Assembly (NCBI GenBank): GCA_013399875.1
Contig: VXAZ01018004.1
Location: forward strand, 1,524,607-1,588,606
Length of the DNA stretch: 64,000 bases
Reading direction: 5' to 3'
Origin: Gymnorhina tibicen
Lineage: Eukaryota > Chordata > Aves > Passeriformes > Artamidae
The notes under the pieces are model-generated. The model worked only from the letters and a program-made list of their open reading frames with translations. It searched no databases and was not told where the DNA came from. A program made the position numbers and the translations under genes. Shown piece by piece: positions 49,901 to 63,600 of the stretch. Each line of letters begins with the position of its first letter. Positions within the stretch are counted from its first letter, which is position 1.

Positions 49901-52269
49901 GTATTTCAAAGTAGATATTTCAGACATGAGGTCACTTCAGGACAGCTTCGGGAGTAGGTTAACAAAGTAACTTCACTGGACGAGGAGGAGAGAGAAAGCT
50001 AAAATGACCTGAAATATGTGGGTAAGCGCTTACATTTTGTCCTCTCAATCTAGCATCTGGGGAAATAAAAAAACTTTAGCAAGAGTCTGGGAGAAGTGAG
50101 CCCAAACTTTTAGGATCAGATCTGTCTGTTCTTAACCCTTTAGTTTTACTTGCAGACTTCTCCATGCCGTTTTATTACGAAGGTTCATGGCAAGCAGTTT
50201 AAATGTTTCCAAGGACCAGGTGCAGACAACTTACCACAGTCTTTCCTTACACAGCCTGTGAATGGCATAATTTTAATCTACTGTTGGTTATCATTTAAAA
50301 ATATTTTATTTTACAGAGAACTTACTGAACTTACTTTCAATGGTCCTGAAATAAATCTGCAGTGATGGCTCAAGGTCCTAGTCTTGAATAATGGTTCATG
50401 TGATAAAGTCTATCTCTACAAGGAAGTCTAGACCTGTCTTCCTAAACCTCATCCTCCAAACCACCACCAAGTCTGTAGCTGACATACCAGGAATTTTATC
50501 TGCTGTCTTTGGAGCTGAGCAGCTATTTTAACACTTTTGCTTAAATTCTTAATAATTTTAATATCACTTCACTAAATTATTCTTTTAAAAATGTCTTAGC
50601 TGTCCACTAGATGAGACCATCAGAGAAAGCTTTATCTCTCTTCTCCCTTCTTTGCTGAAAACTGACAACAGTTATTAAGAGATAAAGTGAATTGTGATAA
50701 GCATTTCTGCTTTGTGATATCAAATTTCTCTTCACATTTGGTAGGAAAAACTAATTACTTAATTTAGTCATTATGAGGTAGATTTTAGAAGTGAAAAATA
50801 CATAAATTTGAGAAACTGCAAAACAAAATATATTACTGAAATTAAGTTAAAGGGTATCAGTGTCACATGAGGCAGAGGAGCTGGTAGGGGACACTTTACA
50901 TTCTGCATCTAGTCACCTGACGTGTCAGCATCTTCAAGGTTACCCCTCATCACATGAGAGGCATCGGTTTCCACTGAGCATGGGAGCTACCATTACAGCA
51001 CGCTTAAACCCAGAATGGTTATGCTCCCCCATTCGTAGCAGTATTTAAAGTATCTGTGCCTATTTTATAAGCTTTTCCTGGCCTAAAGACATTTGCTGTT
51101 TTACAGTGCAGGGTGCAGTGTGTGCTGTGCTCTGGAATATCTACTATCCGTACTGCACATACAGATGAGACATGAATCCTTCCATAGCAAGTCAGTTACT
51201 ACATCACACTTTCCCTTGTCTATAGATTTCTTTCTGCCCGTGTTAGAATAGCTAAATCTTTGTCTTTACTTTTATTAAACATAAAGCTTGCAGATATTTT
51301 GTCTTAGTTGCATTATATATTTTGTATTAAACCAAGGAACAATAATAATTATTTTAAAAAATTATTTTACCTTTTCTGAAAATTGATACTCCTTCTCCCC
51401 CTTGAAATATACAGCTATTTAAGAGACTTCTGAACACATGATCTTGAAAGACTGTTGGCACACAATAACAACATTTGAACTCTGAAACCAAATCACCTTA
51501 CAGTGTCATAAATTATTGAGTACTGACATTCGTATCACACAGTCTGTTTCTGAAGCTCCAAGAAACAGGTCCATATATCTTTTGAACTCATAGATATTTT
51601 TGCTATCTAGCTATCATAATATATTATACAGTACTTTGGGACAGTCACTGAAGCACAATAAACCACACAATTTGTAAAAACCTCTTATTTTCATGTCATT
51701 AATTTGAAGAAGTCAATGGGCTGCTTTTCAATGGTACTTACCACCTAGCAGCACCCAGTCCCTCTGGACAGAGGGGAAAGATGTTGCATTGAAGTAAAAA
51801 TATGACTAGAAGCAAGACCTTCTCAGTGCAAATTTTAGAAGATCTGGAAAAGGTAAATATATTACTATGCACATACTTAGGTGGGTATATGTTGGTTTTG
51901 TACTATGCCATTTATTTACAAGTGGCATCATATATATTATAATATCATTATTGATATAACTTGGGAAATTTGTGGACTATATTACATATACAGACATCCT
52001 TGTGAGGCTGATAACAGAATGAGCAAGGAACACAAAAATGCAGTCTGTGCTTCTGTGTTAGTGATTTAATCTACCACAGAAATATGCATTTGCCTTTCTT
52101 TTCTGCTTAGGGATGTGATATACAGCAAAGCACATCACTGGTGTTCAGAGCAGTTTCCCTCCAGAGGTAATAAATGTTGAAGAAACACAGAGGGCCACCA
52201 CTCAGGGGAGCTCATGGGAAGCACAAGCTCAAGGTGCTCCAGCAGTCACCTGCCATGCATGCACTGTGT
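46944..52269. other. Intergenic DNA, AT-rich
   Basis: No recognised gene. A 150-codon plus-strand open frame at 49404-49856 has no similarity I can recognise and ordinary non-coding composition. It also contains a 29-bp tandem pair (48502-48559). Confidence 0.55.
48502..48559. repeat. 29-bp tandem duplication
   Basis: Two adjacent 29-bp units (aaagtgagaa ... cctagaagc) differing at two positions. A recent small duplication. Confidence 0.9.
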
Positions 52270-53625
52270 GTGCCGGGGGCCACAAACCTAGTTGTTGTTC
52301 TGGGTACTACTGGAAGGCATTTAAAGAATAATGCAATTATCAGGCACAAGTCAACGTGGGTTCACAAAGGGAAAGTCCTGTTCAACTAATCTGATATCCT
52401 TCTCTAATAAGATCACTCATTTAGTGGATGAATGGAAGGTGGTGAATGTAGTTTTTCTTGATTTTATTAAGGCCTTTGATACTGTCCTTCATATCATCTT
52501 CCTGTACAAGTTGTCCAGCCGTGGGATGAGCAGGTTCACAGCGTGCAACGTGAGGAACTGGCTGAAGAGCGGGGCTCAAGGGGTTGCAGGGAATGGGGCC
52601 ACATCTTGTTGGTGACTGGTCACCAGCAGTGACAGTCAGTGCTGTTCAATGTATGTACCAACAATCTGGATTCAGGATTGAAGGCACTGTTAGCAAGTTT
52701 GCTGAAGATACCAAACTGGGAGGTGCTGTTGCCTCTCTTCAAGGACAAGAGGACTTACAGAGGGATCTAGATAGACTGGATCATTGCACAGTGATTAATA
52801 GGGTTAAACTTAGCAACTCAAAATGCCATATTCTGCACGTAGGATTGGAAATGCTGCACACAGGTATGAATTTGGAGAGGACTGGCTGCAGAGCAGTCCT
52901 GCAGAAAGGGATCTGGGGTGCTGGTTGACAACAGTTTCGGTATGAGTCAGCAGGGACCCCAGGCAGCCAAGAGGGCAAATCCCATTCTGGGGTGCATCAA
53001 ACACAGCATCGCCAGACGCTCCAAACCAGTTGATTATCCCACTGATCTCAGCGCTGGTGGAGCCTCATCTGGAGTACTGTTTGTAGTTCTGAGCTCCACA
53101 ATTTAAGAAAGATGTGAAGGTCCTTGAATGCGCCCAGTGGAGGACAACAAAGCCAGTGAAAGGGCTGGAAAGAATGTCCAGTGAAGAGTAGATGAGGACT
53201 TTGGACAAGTTTAGTTTGGAGAAAATGAAGATGACAAGTGACCTCATTGCTCTCCACAGCTTCCTGAGGAGGTGGAGAGGGAGGTGCTGAGCTCTTCTTC
53301 CTGGGGTTCAGTGATAGGATGTGCAGGAAGGGCTCAAAGCTGCATCAGGCTAGGTTCTGACTAAATATTAGGAATTCTTTCTTTACCCAAAGGGTGGTCA
53401 AACCCTGGAACAGGCTTCCTAGAGAGGAGGTTGATGCCCCAAGCCTGTCAGTGTCTAAGAGGCATTTGGACAATGCACTTAATAACAGGGGTTGATATCT
53501 GATCAGACCTGAATTGTTTAGGCAGTTGGACTGGATGATTGTTATAGGTCCCTTCCAACTGAAGTATTCTGTTCTAGTCTATATTATATTCTGTTCCATT
53601 CTGTTCTGTTCTGTTCTGTAGATGC
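52270..53625 (+). mobile_element. CR1 LINE with degenerate reverse transcriptase
   Basis: A 1.35-kb CR1 copy covering the 3' part of ORF2 and the 3'UTR. Pieces of the reverse transcriptase are readable in shifting frames: GFTKGKSCSTNLISF, VVFLDFIKAFDTV (motif A region), then FAEDTKLGG, where functional copies have FADD, and LQRDLDRLD. Frameshifts and loss of the FADD aspartate show it is dead. The end has ctggatgattgttataggtc followed by an expanded ATTCTGTTCT-type tail (53563-53620). Confidence 0.93.
53563..53620. repeat. (ATTCTGTTCT)n-like CR1 tail microsatellite
   Basis: Tandem ttctgttctgttctgt units at the CR1 3' end, derived from its octamer tail. Confidence 0.85.
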
Positions 53626-56180
53626 AATGCAGATAATGCAGATATACAGTTCTGGAACCACAGAAAATGTCAGCAAGACAAAACTCAGTTCTTCCACTTT
53701 GCATTGCACTACCTGCTGATAGAGATGTACCACAAGCTTTAAAAAGAAATCTAAAAAAAAAAAACCTCTTCTGAAACATACGCCTATCACTTGTGTAATA
53801 CATTTCTGACACACTTACTTGTGCATTCTCAAAAAACTTATTCTCATCATCTGTAAATAGTGTGGTCACTCCAGGTCTATTCCCAGAAAAACGTTTATTT
53901 CACAACCTCATGCATATATGTGTGCAGAAAATAGGCAGAGATTCAATATATTACTTAGACAAACGTTGTAAATACCTAATCACTAAGTAAAGGTAGTCTC
54001 ACAGTGATTTCAGTGGAAGTTGAATTCTGTGTATATAGCCCTTAAGCAGTCATTGACAAGCAAATAGTAACCCACGATCCAAAGAAAGAATATGAATTTA
54101 CACACCATTTTTCACCAATATGGAATATATTTTCTTATATTTCTTGCTACTGTAATCAAGAATTTTAGGTTTTAGTTAAAGGTCTATAGTTCACATTTAA
54201 ATATGGAGGTGGTTGGAAACCAGCTGGTAAAAAAACTAAACAGTTTATTTTATTTGTTTATTTCCTTTAGACAACAGAAGATAATGCAAAGAAAAGTTCC
54301 TGCAACATATTTTGCACCAGGCTGTAATATCTCTGCTATGCATTGGCCCACAAATTCCACCATTTACATTTTTGTTGGTAAACTAATGAAAGATCAGTGA
54401 GCTGTGATAGTTTCCAGTTCAAACAAGCCAAAATCATTTATGTATGAGATGTATCCGTGGCTTTCATACACTGTTTTATCAGTAGGAGTTAACAAGGAGA
54501 GCCATGGTTTCCGCATGCAGAGCCAACATTCCACTCATACCAGTGGAGAGTAATGCTACTGAGGTTACGGACATCTCTTCTGATGTTTCAAGCTTCAATT
54601 AGAGATACGGTTGGCAGGCAGCAAAAGCTGGAGCAGTATGAAAGGCCCAGAAACTGATATAGGAGCTTAAATTAATAAAGGGTTTCATTCCATTGCATTA
54701 ACCCCTCCTTTTCGCAGTGAGTTCATGGAGCTCCCTGTTGCTGCAGTGACAGACTTCAGCAGCAAAACTGAGCAGACATTCTTTGTGTACAATGTACATC
54801 TTCAACTTTAAAACAAATTACATCATAGCATGAAAATCAGGAAGAGTCATGAGATACAGGCATGGATTTATGTGGGAGCAGTAGGAAGATCATTTTGGCA
54901 GCAAGTTTTATCTATAACCCAACCACAAGGTGGTAAAGATTAAATACATTTGTCAGTAGCCATTGATGTAAGCCAAATATGGTATTACTTAGAGAAAATA
55001 TACACTTGGAGTGCTGGCAACAGAACCCATCCTCAAGGGAAGCTGCATTTAGGGAGCACACCTGTGTACAGCGTTATGCCACAACAGTAACTTGGCAATT
55101 TTTAGTCCCTTTTCCTCTCCATGTCTGCACAGACTTGGAATCAAATATTGTCCCTGCAGTGAGCTCTGTGTATGTGTTTTGTGTGTTGTTTTAATTTTAG
55201 TACTTGGCTGGTAGTAAGTTCACAGCAGTAGTAGTATTATAAACAAAATGAAAAGGCCACCTTCCATCTCAGACAAAAACAAAACAAAAATACCCCAGAC
55301 AATGAATATGTGTTGAAATAAATTCTGCAGACCATGAAGATACTATTCATATGAAATTGCAAGTGACTTGATGATTCAAAAACCTATTCCCCTTAATTTC
55401 AAAGAGCAGGTGTATTTAATATGTCAAAATACTAAGTATACCTTCTAAATCTGTTGTCCTTATTCCAGCACGTTGACAGCAAGACTAGGGAAGAAAACAA
55501 AAATTAAGACTTCTGTAATTGTCAGGATATGGCATTGCCAGGAAGGACAGGAACAACTTGAAGTCAGTGGATTTCTGAAATAGATAGAAGCTCTGTCAAA
55601 ATGTCATAATTTAGATTTTAGAGAGAAAGGGAGAAGTACTCCTAGTACAGAGTGTAAGAGATTCTTTTAACCAGGAAAGGCAGTAGTCAGTGAGAAATAT
55701 CTTATTAAATTAAAGGTTTCTTCCGTGTTATCTGTAGGAAGTGGAAACAGAGTGCCAGATTACTGTCCCTGCTGATGTCCGATTGTACGAGTAGCAAAAT
55801 ATCAATCAGAACTTCAGGTTTCATGTAATGCTTAATGCCCTTAGGCCTCAAAGGAGATGCCAAAGGAGAGTATTTCTCCCTTCGCTTTTTGGACAAACTT
55901 TGTCCTATTCCTGCAGTTCTTGTCTCAGGTAAGACTCCTGGTAGCGCCAAAATGTCAGCCATGCTCATCCTGAGGGCTAAGATAAGGTAGGTTGGAACAG
56001 CTCCTGGCGGGAGCTTGGGGGATCAGGTCCCCTTTTGCTAACAGGAAGTGTGTGAGAGGTGGAACATTTGCCTGGGGAAACAAAAATTTTCTTCCTGTCA
56101 TATAAACAAAGTACCAGCAGCCAGATATCACCTTAAAAAATAGTAAGCGGTGATGCTCGGAGACAAAACAAGATAAATGA

Positions 56181-56206
56181 CTTTTTTTTTGGGGGGTGGG
56201 GGGGAT
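56181..56206. repeat. Poly-T then poly-G run
   Basis: About ten T followed by ggggggtgggggggatgagg. Low-complexity DNA with possible G-quadruplex capacity on the plus strand. Confidence 0.7.
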
Positions 56207-58104
56207 GAGGAATAGAGCTAGAAAAGGACTGCAGAAGGCTTTTAAACCTTAACTTCTAGCAAATAATTGGCAGCAAATGTCTAACAGTTTATATGAGGGA
56301 ATAAAAATATTCATTGTGTGTGTATGTGTGTTGGCTTTGAATACCATGGTCACCCTCCAGCTAAGGAGCTGTTTACATCTGCCAGCCAGCAGCCAGACAC
56401 CAGCGGGGAGCTGGCAGAGCCCTCGTGGGCTCATTGTGTGCGAGTCCAGCCAGGCAGCAGAGCCAAGGCTCCTGCTCCAGCTCTCCCCGGCAGCCAGAAG
56501 CAGCAGCTCCCTTGGAGAGCTAAAAATGAGCTCCCCACCTGCTGCCTGAGCCCAGAAAGGTGCTGAGCTCAGGTTCAGATGGATGCTGCTCCCCACCCTG
56601 CCTCCTACATAGCTCCTGTGGCTGTCAGTGCATGGCCTGCTAGGGGCTCTTTGACAAAGTCTGATAGATTTCACTCAAAATTTTCAATGCCTCAAAGTTT
56701 CTACCTGTGATTTACTAGCTCTTGGTATATTACTGCAGTCCTTATATGCATAGTAAAATAAAATTATCAGATTATCTCTCATTTTCTTAAATCTCCAAGA
56801 AAATTTCTCTTGAGCTCAAATATACGGTCAAATGATATTTTTACTGACCTGTTTATTTTATTCAGGTAAGTCCTCTGGAAGCAAGATATGAAAAATAATT
56901 TTTAAACTCACTAGGAAATGAAGTGGAGAAGGGTGAGTTATAGCCGAGATTTTCACAAATTTGAAAGGGTTTTGCATTTAGAACCAGGAAAAAAAATGAA
57001 GTTACATTTCAGGGCTATTAGAAGAAAAATGTGACATTTTAATGAGTTTTTATATAGCGTTTCCAAACACAGCAGTCAAGAATCAAAAATTAGTGAGATT
57101 GGCTGAAATATCAAATTTTACCTGGGATAAGTTTGGAGTTGTTTGTATTTATGTCTATTTAAAGCCTTGGGCAATTTTAATAATGATGATGGCTAATAAA
57201 CTTCTAATAAAAAAGTAGAGAATCTTCTATGTCTAAGGGAAATGTATAATGTGAAAGAGAAGCATAAAGTTACAAAGCTCTGTAACCTGATGTATTATCT
57301 AAAGTTTTGGAATTGTGGAGTAAGTTGAGTACTAGAAATTTCTTTGTGATAAGAGAACATTTGGACCTCTCATCACCAAAAATCTTGATGTCAGATTTCA
57401 AAGTCTATGAAGTTTCATTTTGAAGGTTTTGGGGGTTGCCTATAAAATAGTTTAGAGCAGGGTACACTGCAGAAAGTGTTTAAGCTCAAACATGATTAAT
57501 AAAAAAGTGTTGTGATTTATTTTTGTGATTAGCTTTAGTGATAAATTAAACCAGGTGCATTTCAGAGTTCAGCAAATGTTTTTTAAGTGTGGTGAGTGAG
57601 AAATCTCATGGAAGCAGAGAAGTTCATCCTGCTCCTATGGAGTTTCTGGCGTTCTGATGGCAACAGGGAGGAAAATAGAGAAGGTCAAAAGCTCTATGCC
57701 TTGAGGCATTTCTGGAGAGTGAAAACTGTGCTAGGAGTAAGCTCCTTCCAAGTTCTACAGGTTTCTGCACCTTCACCTCTGAGAGGAAGTCTTCCAGAGT
57801 GCAGGAAAAATAAGATTAAAACAGAAAATAAAACTCCTTGAGCTATCTGAATCCTTCATTCAGTAAGTGGATGAAAGATAATTTTTCAGTAGGTAGTGAA
57901 TGATGTTAGCATATGGATAGATGGCAGCGGATGAGTGATGAGACAATGAGTAAGCGAGGAAGGAATGACTGGTAGGTGTGATTTGAAAGGACATAGCCCA
58001 GAGCTATCCTACAGCCTTAACAGGACTCTCTAGGAAAAGAAAAAAGAAACAGGAGAAGCACCTGAGTCATCTGCACTATCAGCTGTTCTCAAATAATTCA
58101 CTGG

Positions 58105-58180
58105 TTTTTTTCTTTCTTTTCTTCTTGGGTTTTTTTTTGCAAGGGTTGGGGTTTGTTTTGTTTTTTAGTTTTTTTAACAT
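58105..58180. repeat. T-rich low-complexity tract
   Basis: Runs of T with scattered C and G over about 75 bases. Confidence 0.8.
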
Positions 58181-59569
58181 CAGCATCTTTGATGCAATGA
58201 TTGATGCAATTAGGCCTCTGAAATACACTGTCAGCCCTAATTCCAGTCCAACTAGGACTTACCTACTTACTTTTCTGAGAACTCATAACCTCTGAATGGA
58301 TGTCCTAGTTACGCACATGGACACCTGCAGCTCCAGTAAACTTACAACGCAGTTTCTAAAAGGGCTCAGGCTTGTGGTCACTGGCCAGTTTAGCTGGGAT
58401 AGCCGAGGCAGCACTCACAACTATCCCATCCATCTCCCAGCAGTGGCTGAGCAGGACAGATATCTGAATTACCTGTGTTTACAGTTTGTCCTACAGCCAT
58501 AAACAGAAACTGCTAGTGGGGGTATGTGAATGATAATCATACAGTCATATATATGCTGGAAATTACAGCAGTAGAGGATTGGGTGTCAGTCCCATTTAAA
58601 CTTCTTTGTTATAATGGTTGAACTTCGGGCAGTGTGCAGCTGGGACAATGGCCACTTCCCAGCTAAATCTATTTCTAAATGCAAGTCAAAGCCAAGATTC
58701 AAACAGTCTTCAGCTGAAGTCAATATACGGAAATCTTAAGAAGTTTCACGCTGTTTTGTGACTGAGAGACTCTTACATATTACCACAGATGGTAACAACC
58801 ACTTAAAAATGATCTGAAGTCAGTTTTTAAAATATCCTCTGAAACGTAATTCTGTGGGACTGGAAGTATAAATAATCCATGTTTATCAAACCTTCCCATA
58901 GGAAATCTGACTTTCATTTCTAGCATCATTTTCCTGTAGTATTACTTACTTGGGACTGTCAAGAAGTGCATCAGAACAATATTTGAAAACAGTGTGGCAC
59001 ACTGAAAATGTCCAATTCTTTCAGTGTTTTCCAAAGTACTGAAAACCATAGTCTTTATCTTAGCCTTGTTTTTCTTCTATACTGTTGACAACCTGAGGTA
59101 GAGTGTAACCTCCTTTATAGCTGTATAGCTTACACAAAAATATCTAAAGTAACCAAATGATCCAGAAATTCCACTGTCAAAGGTAACACCTGTCCCTTTT
59201 GCATCTAGGTCTACTTCAAGGAGATTTAAGATTTCAGGCCTTCAGAGAGTAAGATTTCTGTATGAATGTGGGCAATGGTGCATATTGAATTTAAAAACAA
59301 AAGGAGACTAACATTTAGTTAAAAGCACTTTTGGATAAGACTACTTGTTTCTTAATGCCCATGACAAGCTCTGTAGTTTGGCATGTCTCCTTCTGTTGCT
59401 GCTCAGAAGATTTCCACAGGTAAAGTGGAACCTGGTGAATAATTACACAGGGTAACAGAAAATCATTACCCACAGAATGTTGCTTCAAGTACTTAAGCAA
59501 GAGAGAAGTCATGAAGTATTTCTTTCATTCCCATCTTTTGGTAGCAGAGAAGGGAGCTGCATTAAAGGG

Positions 59570-59583
59570 AGAGAGAGAGAGAA
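59570..59583. repeat. (GA)n microsatellite
   Basis: About seven GA units followed by aaagagcc. Confidence 0.8.
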
Positions 59584-60605
59584 AGAGCCTTTGTCAGAAC
59601 AAAGGGAGAAGAAAGGAGGATACCTACTCACCTACTCTTGAGGGGAAAAAAGGGTTGTGTTTTTTGAATGGAACACCAGATTAAGCAGTGAGTTATGACA
59701 TACATGAGTATTGCATGCCACAACATAAAAGAGGAAAAGAGATTTTAAAATTATGACAATACAGGAATGAATAAAAACCATTTGCTATTCAGGACAAAAG
59801 TACACATGAGAAGCTTGCTAATTCTGAAAATAAAGTTTTAAATAGAATCTGACAAAAAACCCCAAACACAACACTGTAAAATGCTAGTGTTACATGTTTT
59901 GGACTACCACAAAGCTTTATAAAGGACTGGGCAATAATACTGCACAGAGGTAAAGAGAGGATGAAATCACAGCTGCTCCAGCTCTATTGCTTGTTCAATG
60001 GTCTTCAGTGAGAGTGACTGCAGACCTCTCTGCAGAAAAGTAGAGAGAAAAACAGGGGGAGTTATTTTCTTCACATTGGTCAACAGTGAAATTAAAATCC
60101 TTAAATCTCTAACTTTTTTTTATTTTTATGACCTCGTTACCTCACCAACGCTTACAGTAGAGAGTACTGTGTAAAGCATGGTTCCTCTCTAGAAACAGCA
60201 CTGTTACTTGGGTAAGGTGTTTTTGTAAGAAAGCCAGTCTGGCAGTCATCCTATTACAAAGCATCCTAGTGAAAGCAAATAGAAACACACAGCTCACTAG
60301 AAAAAAAAAATCCATTCTGCTAGTTGTGCTCTGCTACCTCCATCAGTAAGAAAATGGAGTACGAAATAAGTCTTCTTGTGACGCACAGTTCAATGCGGTT
60401 GAAGTGTTACAATGTGCTGCTTGAGTCATAACTGACAGGGTGCCAGCCTTACATTTGTTAGAGCAAACAGAGCCCAGCTTTAAATTTCCGTGCTGTTACA
60501 CAACTGTGCTATTACTTGAAGGACTACTTGTACTCAAACAATAAAGGCCATCTACTTTCCTGTTACTGTGCTGATATAATTGTCCCTACTACAGGCACAT
60601 TCCCA

Positions 60606-60640
60606 TACACACACATATGTATTTAAATACACACATACAT
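60606..60640. repeat. CA/TA-rich microsatellite
   Basis: acacacacatatg, then tttaaat, then acacacataca. Interrupted simple repeat. Confidence 0.7.
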
Positions 60641-63600
60641 TGCAGCATTTTAACTGCTCTAATGGTATGCTCACTACTTGGCCTTCAAGGATCTTTCCTT
60701 GTTTTTACAGAAGTTTGAGACTTGAGGCTGCTGCAGCTAGTGAGGGAAGAGGTGGCCGTGTAGTCCAACTAATGACGTGATTCAATTCCCTACCAATCTC
60801 AGTAGTCAGCAGGATCCACACACTGAAATGTCAGAAAGCAACAGCCATATTTGCTGCTGCTGGTTTCTTGAAAGGTGGTGCCATTATAATTTGTCTCTCA
60901 CTTTCATTAACCAGCCATTAGCACAGTCACTGCCCTTACGGGGTCTCTATTGGCTTTGTGGGAGATGCCCACTGATAGCATAGTGTACAGAAAAAATACC
61001 TGCAGTAACACTGTTTGGAGAACTGTTAGCAAACACATCACTACTGAGAACAAGTTGGGCTCCAGGTTTCACTGGACACCGGGTTACCTTGCAGTCTAGA
61101 AATGACAGATCCTAAGGTCTGTCTCCAGGAAATCCCAGGAAATGGTTGTGCCGAGGTGTCAGCAATGTGGTCACAAGGCAGGACAAATGGACAGAGCCTC
61201 CTGAAACCCAGGGAGGGCTGGCCATGGGGCAGCTGCCAGCCTTTAGATGTTGCAGCAGCCAGCTTACTTCCTTTCAGAGCCTAAATCAAGACAGCAGTGC
61301 TAGTCTAGTTTAGTTTATCAGAGCAAATCACATGACTAATGATTAATCATTCAAGTATTTATCATTTCAGTATAATTTCTGCATAATAGTGTTGGGGTTG
61401 CACCTTCACTGGTGTGGCTCAGGCATGATTGGATCTGACACTTGGGGAGCATCTTTCAGCAAAGAGCTTAAAGAGCTTGAGGCCCTGAATACTGACAACA
61501 GGTGAGGCTGCTGTTGGCTTGGAAGCAAGCAGAGGAACAAGGCAGAACAGCTGTGAGAGAAAGCAGAAGCAACACAATTTGATACCGTCTCCAGACTGCC
61601 TCTTGAGGTCATCCCTGCAGACCCAGGGCTCTCATCCCCCATGAGAGAAGAGAAGAAGGCTGGTGGAAGGGACTGTGGGCAAAGGGCCTGAACTAGACTG
61701 CCCTGAGGCATGTGCTGCTCTGGCTGTGATGTGATACTGCTTGCAGGGCCCCTGCGAAATACTTCTCGGGTGGCTGTGCTCCAGTTTTCCACCTTGCCAT
61801 ATGTTCCCCCATGCAAGCAGCACAAACACTTGTGACATCTTCTTTCCTCAAGGAATCCAAGGAAGTTTGTGCCTCACCTACTCCAACAGGATTGAACTGA
61901 AGGAATAAAGCAAACTGAAAGGTAGCCAAATGATGGTATGTCTTGAGCATCCCAAGCTCATTTTTGTCCTTTTTTTTTTCCAATCCAAATGCTGGTAAGC
62001 AGAATTTCTGAGATGATTGTGTCATAGAACTTTCCCCTGCTTAAGCTTTTGATGGAGTTTAACTTTCACCTGATTTTTCTTATGACATACCTGCTTGGGG
62101 ACAGTTAACTCTGGGAAAATCCTTCTATCATACCAGTATTTCTGGATTTCTCTACAGCCTTTCCATCAGCACAGTTGTCTCTCCCCTTTCATTTTTGTGT
62201 GTTTCTCTAGGCAAGTGAACTGCAATCATTTCTCCAGTCCAACTCCTAGCCTTTCCCACTTGTTGCTTGTGGTTCAGGCTAAGAAGACTTGTCCTACCAA
62301 ATGTGTATGAGGGTTGGGGGGAAGAAAGGTCTATCCTTTCTCAGCTCCCTAAGCCAAGTTGTCATTCTGTCAGATTACTTTAGGGGTTTTTTTTAAGAAG
62401 TTGTTGCTACTGGTCTCCACGAAGGCCACACTCTACCCTTCCTTCACCTCACTGTGAAGGGGGAAGCAGGGCCTATCATAGAACTGGAAGGACTAGAGAC
62501 AAGAATGTAATAAAGACAGCAGAACTACTCTTTTGCCTATTGCTGAAGGCACAAGAGAGTATCTGTGGATTCCAGTCCCTTCCTAGCTTTAGTTTTGTGT
62601 TTTAAATAAACTAGCCATGGGTTGACATACAGAAGTTGTACTGGAAACAGGAACAAAGCACTCCGTGCTATCAAGTCAAGGCAGTTTGACTTTAGATTAC
62701 CTAAATGGGAATCTAAAATTGCAGGTTTGGTCATACCCATAGGAATTTTTTTGAGGTTCTGATCCCTAAATCCTGTCTTATATCTTAGCCCAACTTGTAG
62801 TAGTGCCTCTTTGTGACTCCTATCACAGAGCAGGAAGTTTCTGCCATATTAACTGTTGACCAGTTTTGCAGAAGTTTAGCAATGAATAGCACAGCAAATA
62901 TTAAACAACAGTAAGACCCACTTATTGTTGTAAGAAACAGGTTACATGGCCACCAAAAAAACAAGAGCAATTAACATCCCTGTCTTCCAGCCCTACTCTC
63001 TCTCTGGGAAATCCTTGGTTCCCAAGTACAATCTCAGCCTTTCTCTCTACTATTACTGATGTCTCATTCTCATAGGAGGAATTGAACTTCAAATTCTACC
63101 TCATTCTCTTCAGAACTGTGTCCTCTCTGCTAGATAATCTAATGTCTCATCACTTTGGGTCACACTCAGACAGCTGTTACAAGGTCCATGCTCTCAAAGT
63201 GCCATGTGGCCAGAGGGTTGTCTTTTCCCTTCAAGTACTCCCTACATGAAGACAGAGCAGGATCAAAGTCTTCTGGTATGATTTAAAGGTCAGAAATTGT
63301 CAGCCCTGTGTTTGCACTCAGATAATGTTTTGCCTGGACAAGCCAACATGATGCACATAGAGGGCAGTGCCATGGTTACTCTCCTACTTCAGGCTACAGC
63401 TGGCATTTGGTGTTCATTAGCTGGAAAGGAGCCAATGATTTAGTTACCCAGTTATCGCTGTGTCTCCACAGGGGCTCTCAGAGAGCAGCAGCACAGCCGT
63501 CCCTTCCCTCTTGCCCTCCCAGCATGTGGCACGCGGTGCCCCGAGATGCCTCCTTCACTCGGCCACATGCACACCTCAGGCATATGACTCCTGCCCCTAG

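Noticed and set aside
61406..61825. 139-codon minus-strand open frame
   Set aside because: Ser/Pro/Leu-rich with no domain, lying in a mildly GC-rich patch.
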